From: Anaerobutyricum faecale
GTDB lineage: Bacteria > Bacillota > Clostridia > Lachnospirales > Lachnospiraceae
Length of the DNA stretch: 64,000 bases
Assembly (NCBI GenBank): GCA_019119645.1
Contig: DWWR01000002.1
Span: 26,114-90,113, forward strand
Reading direction: 5' to 3'
In this document: in pieces, positions 1-6,966 of the stretch
Layout of the letters: every line of letters starts with the position of its first letter
How positions within the stretch are numbered: the first letter of the stretch is position 1
Notes under the pieces: model-generated
Seen by the model: only the letters and a program-made list of their open reading frames with translations
What the model was told of the DNA's origin: nothing
Database searches by the model: none
Program-made: the position numbers and the translations under genes

Positions 1-381
1 ACGCATGTCAAGAGGCACGTCTTCTCTGTAGGTAAATCCCCGTTCACCATTATCCAGCTGGTAGGAAGAAACTCCCAGATCCAGCAAAATACCGTCCACT
101 TTGTCAATGGATAACTCCTGAAGTACCTGCTTCATCTGAGCGTAATTGCTCCGGACGATGGTCACCCGGTCTGAATAAGGCGCCAGACGCTGCCCGGCAG
201 CCTCAATGGCATCTCCGTCCTGGTCTATGCCGATGAGACGCCCCCCGTCTGTCAGCCTTTTCGCAATTTCCAGGGAATGTCCTCCTCCTCCCAGAGTGCC
301 GTCCACATAAATCCCGTCCGGCTTAATGTGTAATGATTCAATTGTCTCCGCCAGCATAATGGACTTATGTTTAAACTCCAT
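1..381 (-). CDS. rsmH: 16S rRNA (cytosine1402-N4)-methyltransferase RsmH, 5' part only
   Basis: The first 127 codons are present; the rest lies beyond the left edge of the window. RsmH methylates N4 of C1402 in 16S rRNA using SAM. The N-terminus begins MEFKHKSIMLAETIESL and is followed by the SAM-binding glycine-rich stretch DGTLGGGGHS and by DGILLDLGVSS, both typical of the family. The start at 381 is set by a strong ribosome-binding site, AAGGAGG, about five bases upstream. The gene lies 74 bp downstream of mraZ on the same strand, the usual mraZ-rsmH start of a division and cell-wall cluster, so ftsL, pbpB and similar genes are expected just outside the window. It is probably transcribed from the mraZ promoter. 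Confidence 0.95.
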   Translation of the reverse strand, partial: MEFKHKSIMLAETIESLHIKPDGIYVDGTLGGGGHSLEIAKRLTDGGRLIGIDQDGDAIEAAGQRLAPYSDRVTIVRSNYAQMKQVLQELSIDKVDGILLDLGVSSYQLDNGERGFTYREDVPLDMR

Positions 382-455
382 GGCATCCTCCTTATCAGGC
401 AGCATATTTTTTCTCCGGGTATCCAAGCCCGGAAACTCTGTCCTGATATCTCTGT

Positions 456-887
456 CTAAAAATCCAGTTCTCCCGCAATGTCCTCGATAGACTCATCTTC
501 CTCGTTCTGATATGCGTCATATTTTTCTGTACTCCACAGCTCAATGCGGTCTGATACGCCAAGAACCGTGACATCTTTGTCTATCTCCGCAAAGCTTCTT
601 AACACCGGTGGTATGAGAAATCTTCCCTGTTTATCTGTTTCGCATTCTACAGAGCTTCCGATAAAGTAACGTTTCAGCTTCCGCGCCTGTCTGGAAGAAG
701 TCGGAAGAGCATTCAGCTTCCCGGCAAAGGTCTCCCAGGAATCCGGCGGAAAAATAAAAAGACATCCGTCCATCCCTTTGGTAAGTACAAATTGTGTTCC
801 GAGTTCTTCCCGAATCTTCGCCGGTAAAATCAGGCGTCCCTTGGCGTCCAGCCCATGTTGAAATTCTCCCTGAAACACATTGCTCAC
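456..887 (-). CDS. mraZ: Transcriptional regulator MraZ
   Basis: MraZ is the DNA-binding repressor of the division/cell-wall cluster. The 143-residue protein has the usual length and two AbrB-like halves, each with the family's DAKGRLILP-type signature: GLDAKGRLILPAKIREE at about residues 12-28 and a degenerate second copy, CETDKQGRFLIPPVLRSF, at about 82-99. The start at 887 has the site AAGAAGGTGAGCA just before it. Upstream on the same strand are three 10-bp-spaced AAGTG boxes (964-989) and a sigma-A-like promoter (997-1025), which fits autoregulation. rsmH follows directly. Confidence 0.96.
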   Translation of the reverse strand: MSNVFQGEFQHGLDAKGRLILPAKIREELGTQFVLTKGMDGCLFIFPPDSWETFAGKLNALPTSSRQARKLKRYFIGSSVECETDKQGRFLIPPVLRSFAEIDKDVTVLGVSDRIELWSTEKYDAYQNEEDESIEDIAGELDF

Positions 888-963
888 CTTCTTTTACGGA
901 AAACAGACGTCTCCTCCATTCTTCTTTTTGTATCTCTTTCGGGGATACCCTCCCCAGAAAACG

Positions 964-989
964 TCACTTTTTACCACTTTGCTCCACTT
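964..989 (-). promoter_or_regulatory. MraZ-box operator (three AAGTG direct repeats)
   Basis: Read on the minus strand, three boxes follow one another with a 10-bp period: AAGTGG, AAGTGG and AAGTGA. MraZ is known to bind direct repeats of this AAAGTGG/TGGGN type upstream of its own gene. The boxes lie just downstream of the proposed -10 element and about 75 bp before mraZ, a position suited to repression. The repeats are seen directly; the binding is inferred. Confidence 0.65.
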
Positions 990-996
990 GTCATTT

Positions 997-1025
997 ATTT
1001 TATCTCATACAGAAAGGTATTGCAA
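997..1025 (-). promoter_or_regulatory. Sigma-A-like promoter of mraZ
   Basis: On the minus strand TTGCAA (1020-1025) and TAAAAT (997-1002) are separated by 17 bp. The MraZ boxes follow at once. This is the best vegetative promoter match in the roughly 390-bp gap between the ABC exporter operon and mraZ. Confidence 0.55.
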
Positions 1026-1174
1026 CATTATTTTGGGGATATTTTCTAAGGTTTTCTTTCCTTTTTTTTACAGGGAGAACGTATGATTGCCTAAAAAAAG
1101 ATAATTTTTTAAGAAAAATTGCAATTTTTTCTAATCATTGAGGTGTCAGGGCGTATCCTGCCCGGATTTCCGGC

Positions 1175-1237
1175 TTTTGTTGGGAAATTGGACAGCTCCG
1201 TGCTCCCCCCACCGCTGTCCGGATTTTCCCAACAAAA
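1175..1237. repeat. Nested inverted repeat between the exporter operon and mraZ
   Basis: An outer stem pairs 1175-1187 (TTTTGTTGGGAAA) with 1224-1237, and an inner stem pairs GGACAGC (1190-1196) with GCTGTCC (1214-1220). The right outer arm contains the U-tract of the adjacent terminator, so the two hairpins could compete. Apart from this, the terminator and the mraZ control region, I see nothing in 1026-1273. Confidence 0.6.
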
Positions 1238-1258
1238 AAAGAAGCCCGAAGGCTTCTT
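1234..1258 (-). terminator. Rho-independent terminator of the ABC exporter operon
   Basis: On the minus strand the stem GAAGCC, loop TTCG and stem GGCTTC (1241-1256) are followed by a run of seven T (1234-1240). It begins about 16 bp after the stop codon of the exporter ATPase. Confidence 0.85.
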
Positions 1259-1273
1259 CATAGTCAATCTTAT

Positions 1274-2017
1274 TTATCGCATAAAATCTTTATAAATCGG
1301 AAGTACGATCTCAGGTTTGTCATACATGACGATCTCTCCGTCGTGCATCCAGATCAGCTGGTCGCACAGATCTTCCAGCGTGCTCATATTGTGGGACACG
1401 ATGACCACCGTCCGGTCCCGGCTAGAGATAAGCTCTTTCATCTTCCGGTAACTCTTTTTTCTGAACTTCTGATCTCCGACACTCAGAACTTCGTCAACGA
1501 GCATGATCTCCGTCTCGAGGATCGCCGAGATGGAAAACGCCAGCTTGGAATGCATACCGCTTGAGTACGTCCGGACCGGCATGTCGATAAAGTTGCCGAT
1601 GCCGGCAAACTCGATGATTTCCGGCATTTTTTCCATGATCTCTTCCTTGCTGAATCCCAGAAGCATACCGGACAAAATGATATTTTCTCTGCCGGACAGC
1701 TCATTTTTAAAGCCGACACCAATGGCCAGCAGAGAAATAGAATGTCCGTGAAGATCGATCTCTCCGCTGTCGGCGGAGAAGATACCGGCGATGGCCCGAA
1801 GCATAGTGGACTTACCGCTGCCGTTCTTCCCGGTAATTCCAAGGATCTGTCCTTCCGGCACCTCAAAGGAAACGTTCCGAACTGCCTGGAAAACTTCCTG
1901 CTTCACCTTTCTGAAGCTAAACAGGCTCTGCTTGATAGAGGCTGCTTTTAAACTTTTATAATTGATACAAACATTTCGTACACTGATGGCACTCTTGCGT
2001 TCTTCCATTACTTCCAT
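1274..2017 (-). CDS. Polysaccharide/teichoic-acid ABC exporter, ATP-binding subunit
   Basis: This 247-residue ATPase would energise export of a lipid-linked glycopolymer across the membrane. It has a Walker A (GITGKNGSGKST, about residues 60-71), the ABC signature TYSSGM, a Walker B ending in LVDEVLSVGD, and the H-loop SHN. The SSGM signature and GVGFKNELSGRENI are typical of the TagH/Wzt/RfbE branch. It stops after the nucleotide-binding domain, so the C-terminal carbohydrate-binding domain of some Wzt proteins is absent. Its start codon shares one base with the stop of the permease (TAATG), so the two are translationally coupled. A terminator follows. The substrate cannot be told from the sequence. 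Confidence 0.9.
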   Translation of the reverse strand: MEVMEERKSAISVRNVCINYKSLKAASIKQSLFSFRKVKQEVFQAVRNVSFEVPEGQILGITGKNGSGKSTMLRAIAGIFSADSGEIDLHGHSISLLAIGVGFKNELSGRENIILSGMLLGFSKEEIMEKMPEIIEFAGIGNFIDMPVRTYSSGMHSKLAFSISAILETEIMLVDEVLSVGDQKFRKKSYRKMKELISSRDRTVVIVSHNMSTLEDLCDQLIWMHDGEIVMYDKPEIVLPIYKDFMR

Positions 2018-2799
2018 TAAATCACCTTTACATAACTGTTTTCATTCTTGTATATCTTACGGACTCCCAGGATGGCAACAATAACACCGATGACGAACCA
2101 GATGCCAAGCCATTTAAGTTCCGGCGTCTCTCCGTAGAGAATGCATTTCCGGAGGCTGCTTAAAATGAGCGCCATCGGATTGGCATGCATCAGAAGGCCC
2201 ACGAACCGTTCCGGCACCCTGGTCTCAATATTATAGAAGATACCGGTCATATAGAAAATCATACGAAGTACAATGGTGACCACATTGGTCAGATCCTGTA
2301 CAAAAACTCCATAATGAAGGAGATGTGTCATACAGGCAAAGGTCAGCACAAACAGCGTGAGCATAATCGGTATCACATAAAATATATTCAGCGTCAGCGG
2401 AATCCGAAAGAAAATGATCATCGCCACAATGATTCCAAAGGATATGAGCATCTTATATCCGTTAAAAAACATCCGGGATATGAGAAGGATGAACTTCGGA
2501 ATATAAACCTTGGTCACAATGGACTTATTGTTACGCATCAGCTTGACACTCTGCGTCAGACACCGGTTAAAAAACTCCCATGCTGTCAGGCCAATAAATA
2601 CAAAGGCGCTGAAAAACGGCTCCTTCGAATTAAAAATATAGCCAAAAATAAATGTATAGATCAACATAAAACAGAAAGGTTCCAGCACCCACCATACCCA
2701 GTTCAGATAGGAGTTGGCAACCTCCGACTTCAGCTCCGATTTGGCGGAGTAAAGAGCATATCTGTAATGCTCCTTTAAATCTTTCCAAAAACGTTTCAT
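2017..2799 (-). CDS. Polysaccharide ABC exporter, permease subunit (ABC-2 type)
   Basis: A 260-residue membrane protein of the TagG/Wzm/RfbD family, the partner of the ATPase downstream. It starts with an amphipathic stretch (MKRFWKDLKEHYRYALYSA) and the conserved segment LNWVWWVLEPFCFMLIYTF, then has about six hydrophobic segments. The last is IWFVIGVIVAILGVRKIYK. The RFVGLLMHANPMALI motif near the C-terminus is typical of O-antigen/teichoic-acid exporters. A consensus-like promoter lies about 55 bp upstream, so this is the first gene of a two-gene operon. Confidence 0.9.
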   Translation of the reverse strand: MKRFWKDLKEHYRYALYSAKSELKSEVANSYLNWVWWVLEPFCFMLIYTFIFGYIFNSKEPFFSAFVFIGLTAWEFFNRCLTQSVKLMRNNKSIVTKVYIPKFILLISRMFFNGYKMLISFGIIVAMIIFFRIPLTLNIFYVIPIMLTLFVLTFACMTHLLHYGVFVQDLTNVVTIVLRMIFYMTGIFYNIETRVPERFVGLLMHANPMALILSSLRKCILYGETPELKWLGIWFVIGVIVAILGVRKIYKNENSYVKVI

Positions 2800-2853
2800 A
2801 ACTTCCTCCAGGCCTCTTCCCCTATTTCAGCTTTTGTCTGCAAAACTTCTGGC

Positions 2854-2882
2854 ATTATAGCATACAAAAATGCAATTATCAA
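2854..2882 (-). promoter_or_regulatory. Sigma-A-like promoter of the ABC exporter operon
   Basis: TTGATA (2877-2882) and TATAAT (2854-2859) on the minus strand are spaced 17 bp apart, close to consensus. The site lies between the lgt stop and the permease start. Confidence 0.75.
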
Positions 2883-2897
2883 GCACAGGGTATAAAA

Positions 2898-3788
2898 TCA
2901 AAGCTGTTTTTGCCGCATTCGCCTTTTTATGATCATCGTAATGAGGCTGCCCGCAAAAACCACAGCGCATACCACCTGTGTCACTGCAATTCCCGTATGA
3001 CCGATCTGAAGCTGATCGACCCGGAGTCCCTCAATAAAGAAACGTCCCAGACCATAGCCCATAAGGTAGATGCACAAAAGTTCGCCGTCAAACTTCTTAT
3101 GCTTCCTGTAAAGAAAAATCACCAGCAGAACCAGACAGTTCCAGAGGCCTTCATAAAGGAACGTCGGATGCACCTGAATATAGGAAAGCATCTGTCCTCC
3201 CACATCCACATTTACCAGATGATCCAGAAGTCCTGCCTGTTCAATCTCTCCCAGTCTTCCGGTCTGTTCAAAATACCCCAGAGGGATCTGCATGGCCAGC
3301 GGTCCGTCTGTGTATCCCCCGAAAGCCTCCCGGTTGAAGAAATTCCCCCAGCGTCCCATGATCTGCCCCACCAGCAGCGCCATGGACATGGTATCAAGCA
3401 TCAGGGCCGCCTTCTGTTTTCTCACTTTGGCAAATATGAGAAGCACCACGATGGCCGCCGCCACACCGCCGACGATACCCAGACCGCCATGCCGGATATT
3501 GATAATGTCCAGAGGATGTTCTTTATAATAATCCCAGGAAAAAATAACATAGTAGGCTCTGGCCCCAACGATGGCCGGAATCATCATACAGATCAGATAA
3601 TCCAGATACATTTCCGGATTCTGTCCGGTCCGCTTCGCTTCCTTCTGGGCGATCAAAAGCCCCACCAGAAAACCTGCGGCAATGATAATCCCGTAAAACA
3701 TAATATGAAAACCCCCGACGGAAATGTATCTTCCCACATGAGAAAACACAATTCCCAGATTCGGGAACCGGATATCCATATATTCCAT
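2898..3788 (-). CDS. lgt: Prolipoprotein diacylglyceryl transferase Lgt
   Basis: Lgt moves the diacylglyceryl group of phosphatidylglycerol to the lipobox cysteine of prolipoproteins in the membrane. The 296-residue protein has seven or so membrane segments and the family landmarks RHGGLGIVGG (catalytic loop), GRWGNFFNREAFGG (Lgt signature), HPTFLYEGLWN and GRFFIEGLRVDQL near the C-terminus. The reading frame extends upstream to 3881, but the start at 3788 (MEYMDIRFPNLG) is chosen because CAGGAGG lies just before it and family members begin here. Its promoter, with a TATAAT -10, lies at 3853-3881, back to back with the ychF promoter. Confidence 0.96.
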   Translation of the reverse strand: MEYMDIRFPNLGIVFSHVGRYISVGGFHIMFYGIIIAAGFLVGLLIAQKEAKRTGQNPEMYLDYLICMMIPAIVGARAYYVIFSWDYYKEHPLDIINIRHGGLGIVGGVAAAIVVLLIFAKVRKQKAALMLDTMSMALLVGQIMGRWGNFFNREAFGGYTDGPLAMQIPLGYFEQTGRLGEIEQAGLLDHLVNVDVGGQMLSYIQVHPTFLYEGLWNCLVLLVIFLYRKHKKFDGELLCIYLMGYGLGRFFIEGLRVDQLQIGHTGIAVTQVVCAVVFAGSLITMIIKRRMRQKQL

Positions 3789-3852
3789 AATAACCTCCTG
3801 TATCTCTCGTTGAAACGCAGGACAGTCCCTGCCCTGCTGTGACATTGGGAAT

Positions 3853-3881
3853 ATTATAGCCCGCTCCGTAAAAAATTTCAA
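3853..3881 (-). promoter_or_regulatory. Sigma-A-like promoter of lgt
   Basis: TTGAAA (3876-3881), a 17-bp spacer and TATAAT (3853-3858) on the minus strand, about 65 bp upstream of the chosen lgt start. This supports the start at 3788 rather than the longer frame, whose first codons would lie within the promoter. Confidence 0.75.
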
Positions 3882-3917
3882 TCATTATGTGAATCCGGCA
3901 TTTTTCTTTCCGCCCCC

Positions 3918-3947
3918 TTGTCAGCTTCTTTCTTTCTATGGTAGAAT
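3918..3947 (+). promoter_or_regulatory. Probable promoter of ychF
   Basis: TTGTCA (3918-3923), an 18-bp spacer and TAGAAT (3942-3947) on plus, about 55 bp before the ychF start and divergent from the lgt promoter. Confidence 0.5.
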
Positions 3948-4005
3948 GGACAGTTGTAATGCAAACGACATCTCAATGAAATCAATGATAAATGGAGGAA
4001 TTACT

Positions 4006-5103
4006 ATGAAATTAGGTATTGTCGGACTTCCAAATGTGGGAAAGAGTACATTATTTAACTCTCTGACCAAAGCCGGCGCCGAATCTGCCAACTATCCTTT
4101 CTGTACCATCGATCCGAACGTGGGCATTGTTCCTGTTCCGGACGCCCGGCTGCAGGTGCTTTCTGACATGTATGACTCTGCCAAGATTGTTCCGGCCGTC
4201 ATCGAATTCGTGGACATCGCCGGTCTTGTAAAAGGCGCATCCAAGGGAGAAGGTCTGGGAAACCAGTTCCTGGCCAACATCCGTGAGGTGGACGCCATCG
4301 TACACGTGGTCCGCTGCTTTGAAGACAGCAACGTTGTCCATGTGGATGGAAGCGTGAATCCTCTCAGAGATATCGAAACGATCAACTTTGAGCTGATTTT
4401 TGCTGACATTGAAGTGCTGGAGCGCCGCATCGCGAAATCAGCCCGCGCCGCTCACAATGATAAAAAGATTGCCGCAGAAGTGGAACTGTTAAAGAAAATG
4501 AAAGCACATCTGGAAGACGGCAACCTGGCCAAAACCTTTGTCACCGACGATGAAGACGAACAGAAACTGCTGGATGAATGCAACCTGCTGACAGCCAAAC
4601 CGGTCATCTTCGCGGCAAACGTATCGGAGGATGACCTGGCCGACGACGGCGCCTCCAATGAATATGTACAGGCTGTAAAAGAATACGCCGCCGGCTGTGA
4701 CTCCGAAGTATTCGTGGTCTGCGCACAGATTGAACAGGAGATTGCAGAACTGGATGATGACGAGAAAGCTATGTTCCTGGATGATCTGGGACTTTCCGAA
4801 TCCGGCCTTGAAAAGCTGATCAAAGCCAGCTACCGTATCCTGGGCCTGATCTCCTACCTGACTGCAGGACCGATGGAATCCAAAGCCTGGACCATCACCA
4901 AAGGTACCAAAGCGCCGCAGGCTGCCGGAAAGATCCACTCTGACTTCGAGCGGGGCTTCATCAAAGCCGATGTCATCAGCTACGATGATCTGATTGCCTG
5001 CGGAAGCATGTCCGCAGCCAGAGACAAAGGCCTCGTCCGTTCCGAAGGAAAAGAATATGTGATGCAGGACGGAGATGTGGTGCTCTTTAAATTCAATGTA
5101 TAG
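4006..5103 (+). CDS. ychF: Redox-regulated ATPase YchF (Obg-like)
   Basis: YchF is a ribosome-associated Obg-family P-loop protein that prefers ATP. The protein begins MKLGIVGLPNVGKSTLFNSL, with the G1 loop at about residues 7-14. It contains the switch motif VDIAGLVKGASKGEGLGN, then a coiled-coil insertion and a C-terminal TGS-like domain ending MQDGDVVLFKFNV. At 365 residues it matches the usual length. The start is fixed by ATGGAGGAATTACT just upstream. An upstream in-frame ATG at 3889 lies before the promoter and is rejected. The gene is monocistronic and convergent with thiN; a palindromic repeat lies between them. Confidence 0.97.
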   Translation: MKLGIVGLPNVGKSTLFNSLTKAGAESANYPFCTIDPNVGIVPVPDARLQVLSDMYDSAKIVPAVIEFVDIAGLVKGASKGEGLGNQFLANIREVDAIVHVVRCFEDSNVVHVDGSVNPLRDIETINFELIFADIEVLERRIAKSARAAHNDKKIAAEVELLKKMKAHLEDGNLAKTFVTDDEDEQKLLDECNLLTAKPVIFAANVSEDDLADDGASNEYVQAVKEYAAGCDSEVFVVCAQIEQEIAELDDDEKAMFLDDLGLSESGLEKLIKASYRILGLISYLTAGPMESKAWTITKGTKAPQAAGKIHSDFERGFIKADVISYDDLIACGSMSAARDKGLVRSEGKEYVMQDGDVVLFKFNV

Positions 5104-5207
5104 GGATTTGTCAGTTTGAATCTATCGGTTTTGAGATTATCCGGATGACGATGAACAGACGGAATTTGCAGCTTTGTATTTATCATAGAAAAACGCAGTC
5201 AGGGAAG

Positions 5208-5390
5208 TCTCCTCCTCCACTTCGGCAGGCTGGTAACTATCACCTTTTATAAAAAGTACGTGACGCCTGCCTGATCAATTCGATCACAGCAGTATACCCA
5301 GCCTGCCGAAGTGGAGGAGGAGAACTTTTATCAATGGCTTGTCTTCTGTGAAAGCAGTCTTCTGTATGCTGCATGGAGATTTACTAATCC
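5208..5390. repeat. Interspersed palindromic repeat, copy 1
   Basis: A perfect 26-bp inverted repeat (5208-5233 against 5298-5323, arm beginning TCTCCTCCTCCACTTCGGCA) encloses a 64-bp loop. The right arm continues to about 5390 and matches, in reverse complement, the left ends of the copies at 31571 and 63818, including a terminal GGATTWGTAAATCTC-like end. The left outer end does not match, so this copy is rearranged or truncated. Its right end overlaps the thiN stop codon. Lying between convergent genes, it would also form a very strong hairpin in either transcript. Nothing else is visible in 5104-5383. Confidence 0.75.
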
Positions 5391-6046
5391 GCCGACCTTA
5401 TCACCAGCAGTTTCCCTGTTTTCATCCGCAGGGTTCCCCATTCTTCTGCCAGCTCGTTGCTGATGCCTAAGCTCTGGGAAGGCTGCAGGCTTGCGTTGGC
5501 AAGGGGATAAGAAAAACCGATCAGGTCGATGCCGGTCACTGAGCCGCCCCAGGCCATCAGCGAAAAAAATGGCCGGTCCGGCTGTTTTTTATATTTTTTC
5601 TCGTTTTGTCCACAAAGCATTTCTATTTCGTTGTGTTTATCCACTATTTTTCCTGAAATATGCCCCGCGGCCAGCTTTTCAAGCATTCCGATGTTGGCGA
5701 GAGCATGGTCCAGCCGGGTGCCGGTGGCCCCCAGAAGAATTACTTCTTCCGGAGACAGCTCCCGGGCGTACTCCACCGCCAGCTCGGTGTCTGTGTAATC
5801 TTTTCTTGTGGGAAATTCCCGCACCGGAACTCCCTGCTCTTTATAAAATGTGAGCAGATTCTCCTCTTTCAGGCTGTCAAAATCTCCCAGAATATCTGTG
5901 GGCGTCAGATGGAGCGCCCGACAGGAAGCGAGACCGGAATCCGCCGCGATGATACGGTCAAAGTTCCGGTCCCTGAGATAAGCGGCGGCAAATTCTTCTT
6001 CCACTCTGCCGCCGGTCACGATCAATATTTTACCATTTCTTTGCAT
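5384..6046 (-). CDS. thiN: Thiamine pyrophosphokinase
   Basis: ThiN transfers pyrophosphate from ATP to thiamine to give thiamine diphosphate. The 220-residue protein shows IIAADSGLASCRALHLTPTD, then DILGDFDSL, FPTRKDYTDTELAVEYA and LLGATGTRLDHALANIGML, the acidic and TGxRxDH motifs of the family. The start at 6046 is supported by GGAG about ten bases before it and overlaps the end of rsgA by 17 bp. The order rsgA-thiN is conserved in Firmicutes, normally with rpe in between; rpe is absent here. The stop codon lies inside the end of a repeat element. Confidence 0.94.
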   Translation of the reverse strand: MQRNGKILIVTGGRVEEEFAAAYLRDRNFDRIIAADSGLASCRALHLTPTDILGDFDSLKEENLLTFYKEQGVPVREFPTRKDYTDTELAVEYARELSPEEVILLGATGTRLDHALANIGMLEKLAAGHISGKIVDKHNEIEMLCGQNEKKYKKQPDRPFFSLMAWGGSVTGIDLIGFSYPLANASLQPSQSLGISNELAEEWGTLRMKTGKLLVIRSAD

Positions 6047-6908
6047 TTGCCAGCTCCTCATACAGATAACAATAGTCTTCGTAGCGCATCCGGCTGATTT
6101 TTCCTTCTTCCAGGGCCTGCTTTACCGCACAGCCCGGCTCATGAATATGGCTGCAGCCGTTAAAACGGCATTGGTTTTCATATTCTGAAAATTCCGGGAA
6201 ATAAAAACGCAGCTCTTCTTTTTCGATGCCCGTCAGATACAGCGAGCTGAATCCCGGCGTATCCATGAGAAAAGTATCTTCCCCCAGATAGATCAGTTCC
6301 GAGTGGCGGGTGGTATGTCTGCCCCGCTTGATCTTCTCGCTGACAGCTCCGGTCTCCATCTGCTTTTCGGTACTGATACTGTTTAAGGTGGAAGATTTTC
6401 CCACGCCGGACGGCCCCGCCATGACGGTGGTTCTGCCCCGGAGAAGCTCTTTTAATTCCGGAATGCCCTCCCCCTCATGGGCCGAGGAGAAGAGCACCCG
6501 GCAGCCGCTTTTCTCATAATCCCGCTTCAGCCGCACGCGCTCCTCCTCCGAGGCCAGATCCATTTTATTGAAACAGATGATGACAGGAACCTGCTGTTTC
6601 TCCATCATGATGAGAAACCGGTTCAGCAGCTGGAAATTCGGCTCCGGCTCATGGACCGCAAAAATGACCAGCGCCTGATCCACGTTGGCGACCATGGGCC
6701 GGATCAGCTGATTCTTCCGCTTGTGGATGACTGTGAGATTGCCTGTTTTTTCTTCCTCGGAAATCACATCGATATCCACGATATCACCCACGTTGGGTTT
6801 CATTTTTTTGTTGCGAAAAATTCCCTTTGCCCTGCATTCATAAAGTCCGGCGCCTTCCACATACACGTAATAAAAACCGCCGATGCCCTTCATGATTTTT
6901 CCTGTCAT
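6030..6908 (-). CDS. rsgA: Ribosome small-subunit-dependent GTPase RsgA
   Basis: RsgA is a circularly permuted GTPase that checks late 30S subunit maturation. An N-terminal OB-fold (about residues 1-65) is followed by G4 (NKMD, 114-117), G1 (GPSGVGKS, 165-172) and G3 (DTPG, 216-219) in permuted order. A zinc site is formed by C247, C252, H254 and C260. The 292-residue length fits. The longer in-frame extension to 7100 overlaps prkC and is rejected, because GAAAGG precedes the ATG at 6908. The prkC-rsgA-thiN order is canonical. Confidence 0.96.
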   Translation of the reverse strand: MTGKIMKGIGGFYYVYVEGAGLYECRAKGIFRNKKMKPNVGDIVDIDVISEEEKTGNLTVIHKRKNQLIRPMVANVDQALVIFAVHEPEPNFQLLNRFLIMMEKQQVPVIICFNKMDLASEEERVRLKRDYEKSGCRVLFSSAHEGEGIPELKELLRGRTTVMAGPSGVGKSSTLNSISTEKQMETGAVSEKIKRGRHTTRHSELIYLGEDTFLMDTPGFSSLYLTGIEKEELRFYFPEFSEYENQCRFNGCSHIHEPGCAVKQALEEGKISRMRYEDYCYLYEELANAKKW

Positions 6909-6966
6909 ACTGTTTTTCCTTTCTTCCTTTTCTTCTGATCTTCCGCCTGTTTCCAGGTTATCTGTT

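Noticed and set aside
3889..4005. Upstream in-frame start for ychF at 3889
   Set aside because: It lies before the proposed promoter, and the start at 4006 has a strong ribosome-binding site and gives the family's exact N-terminus.
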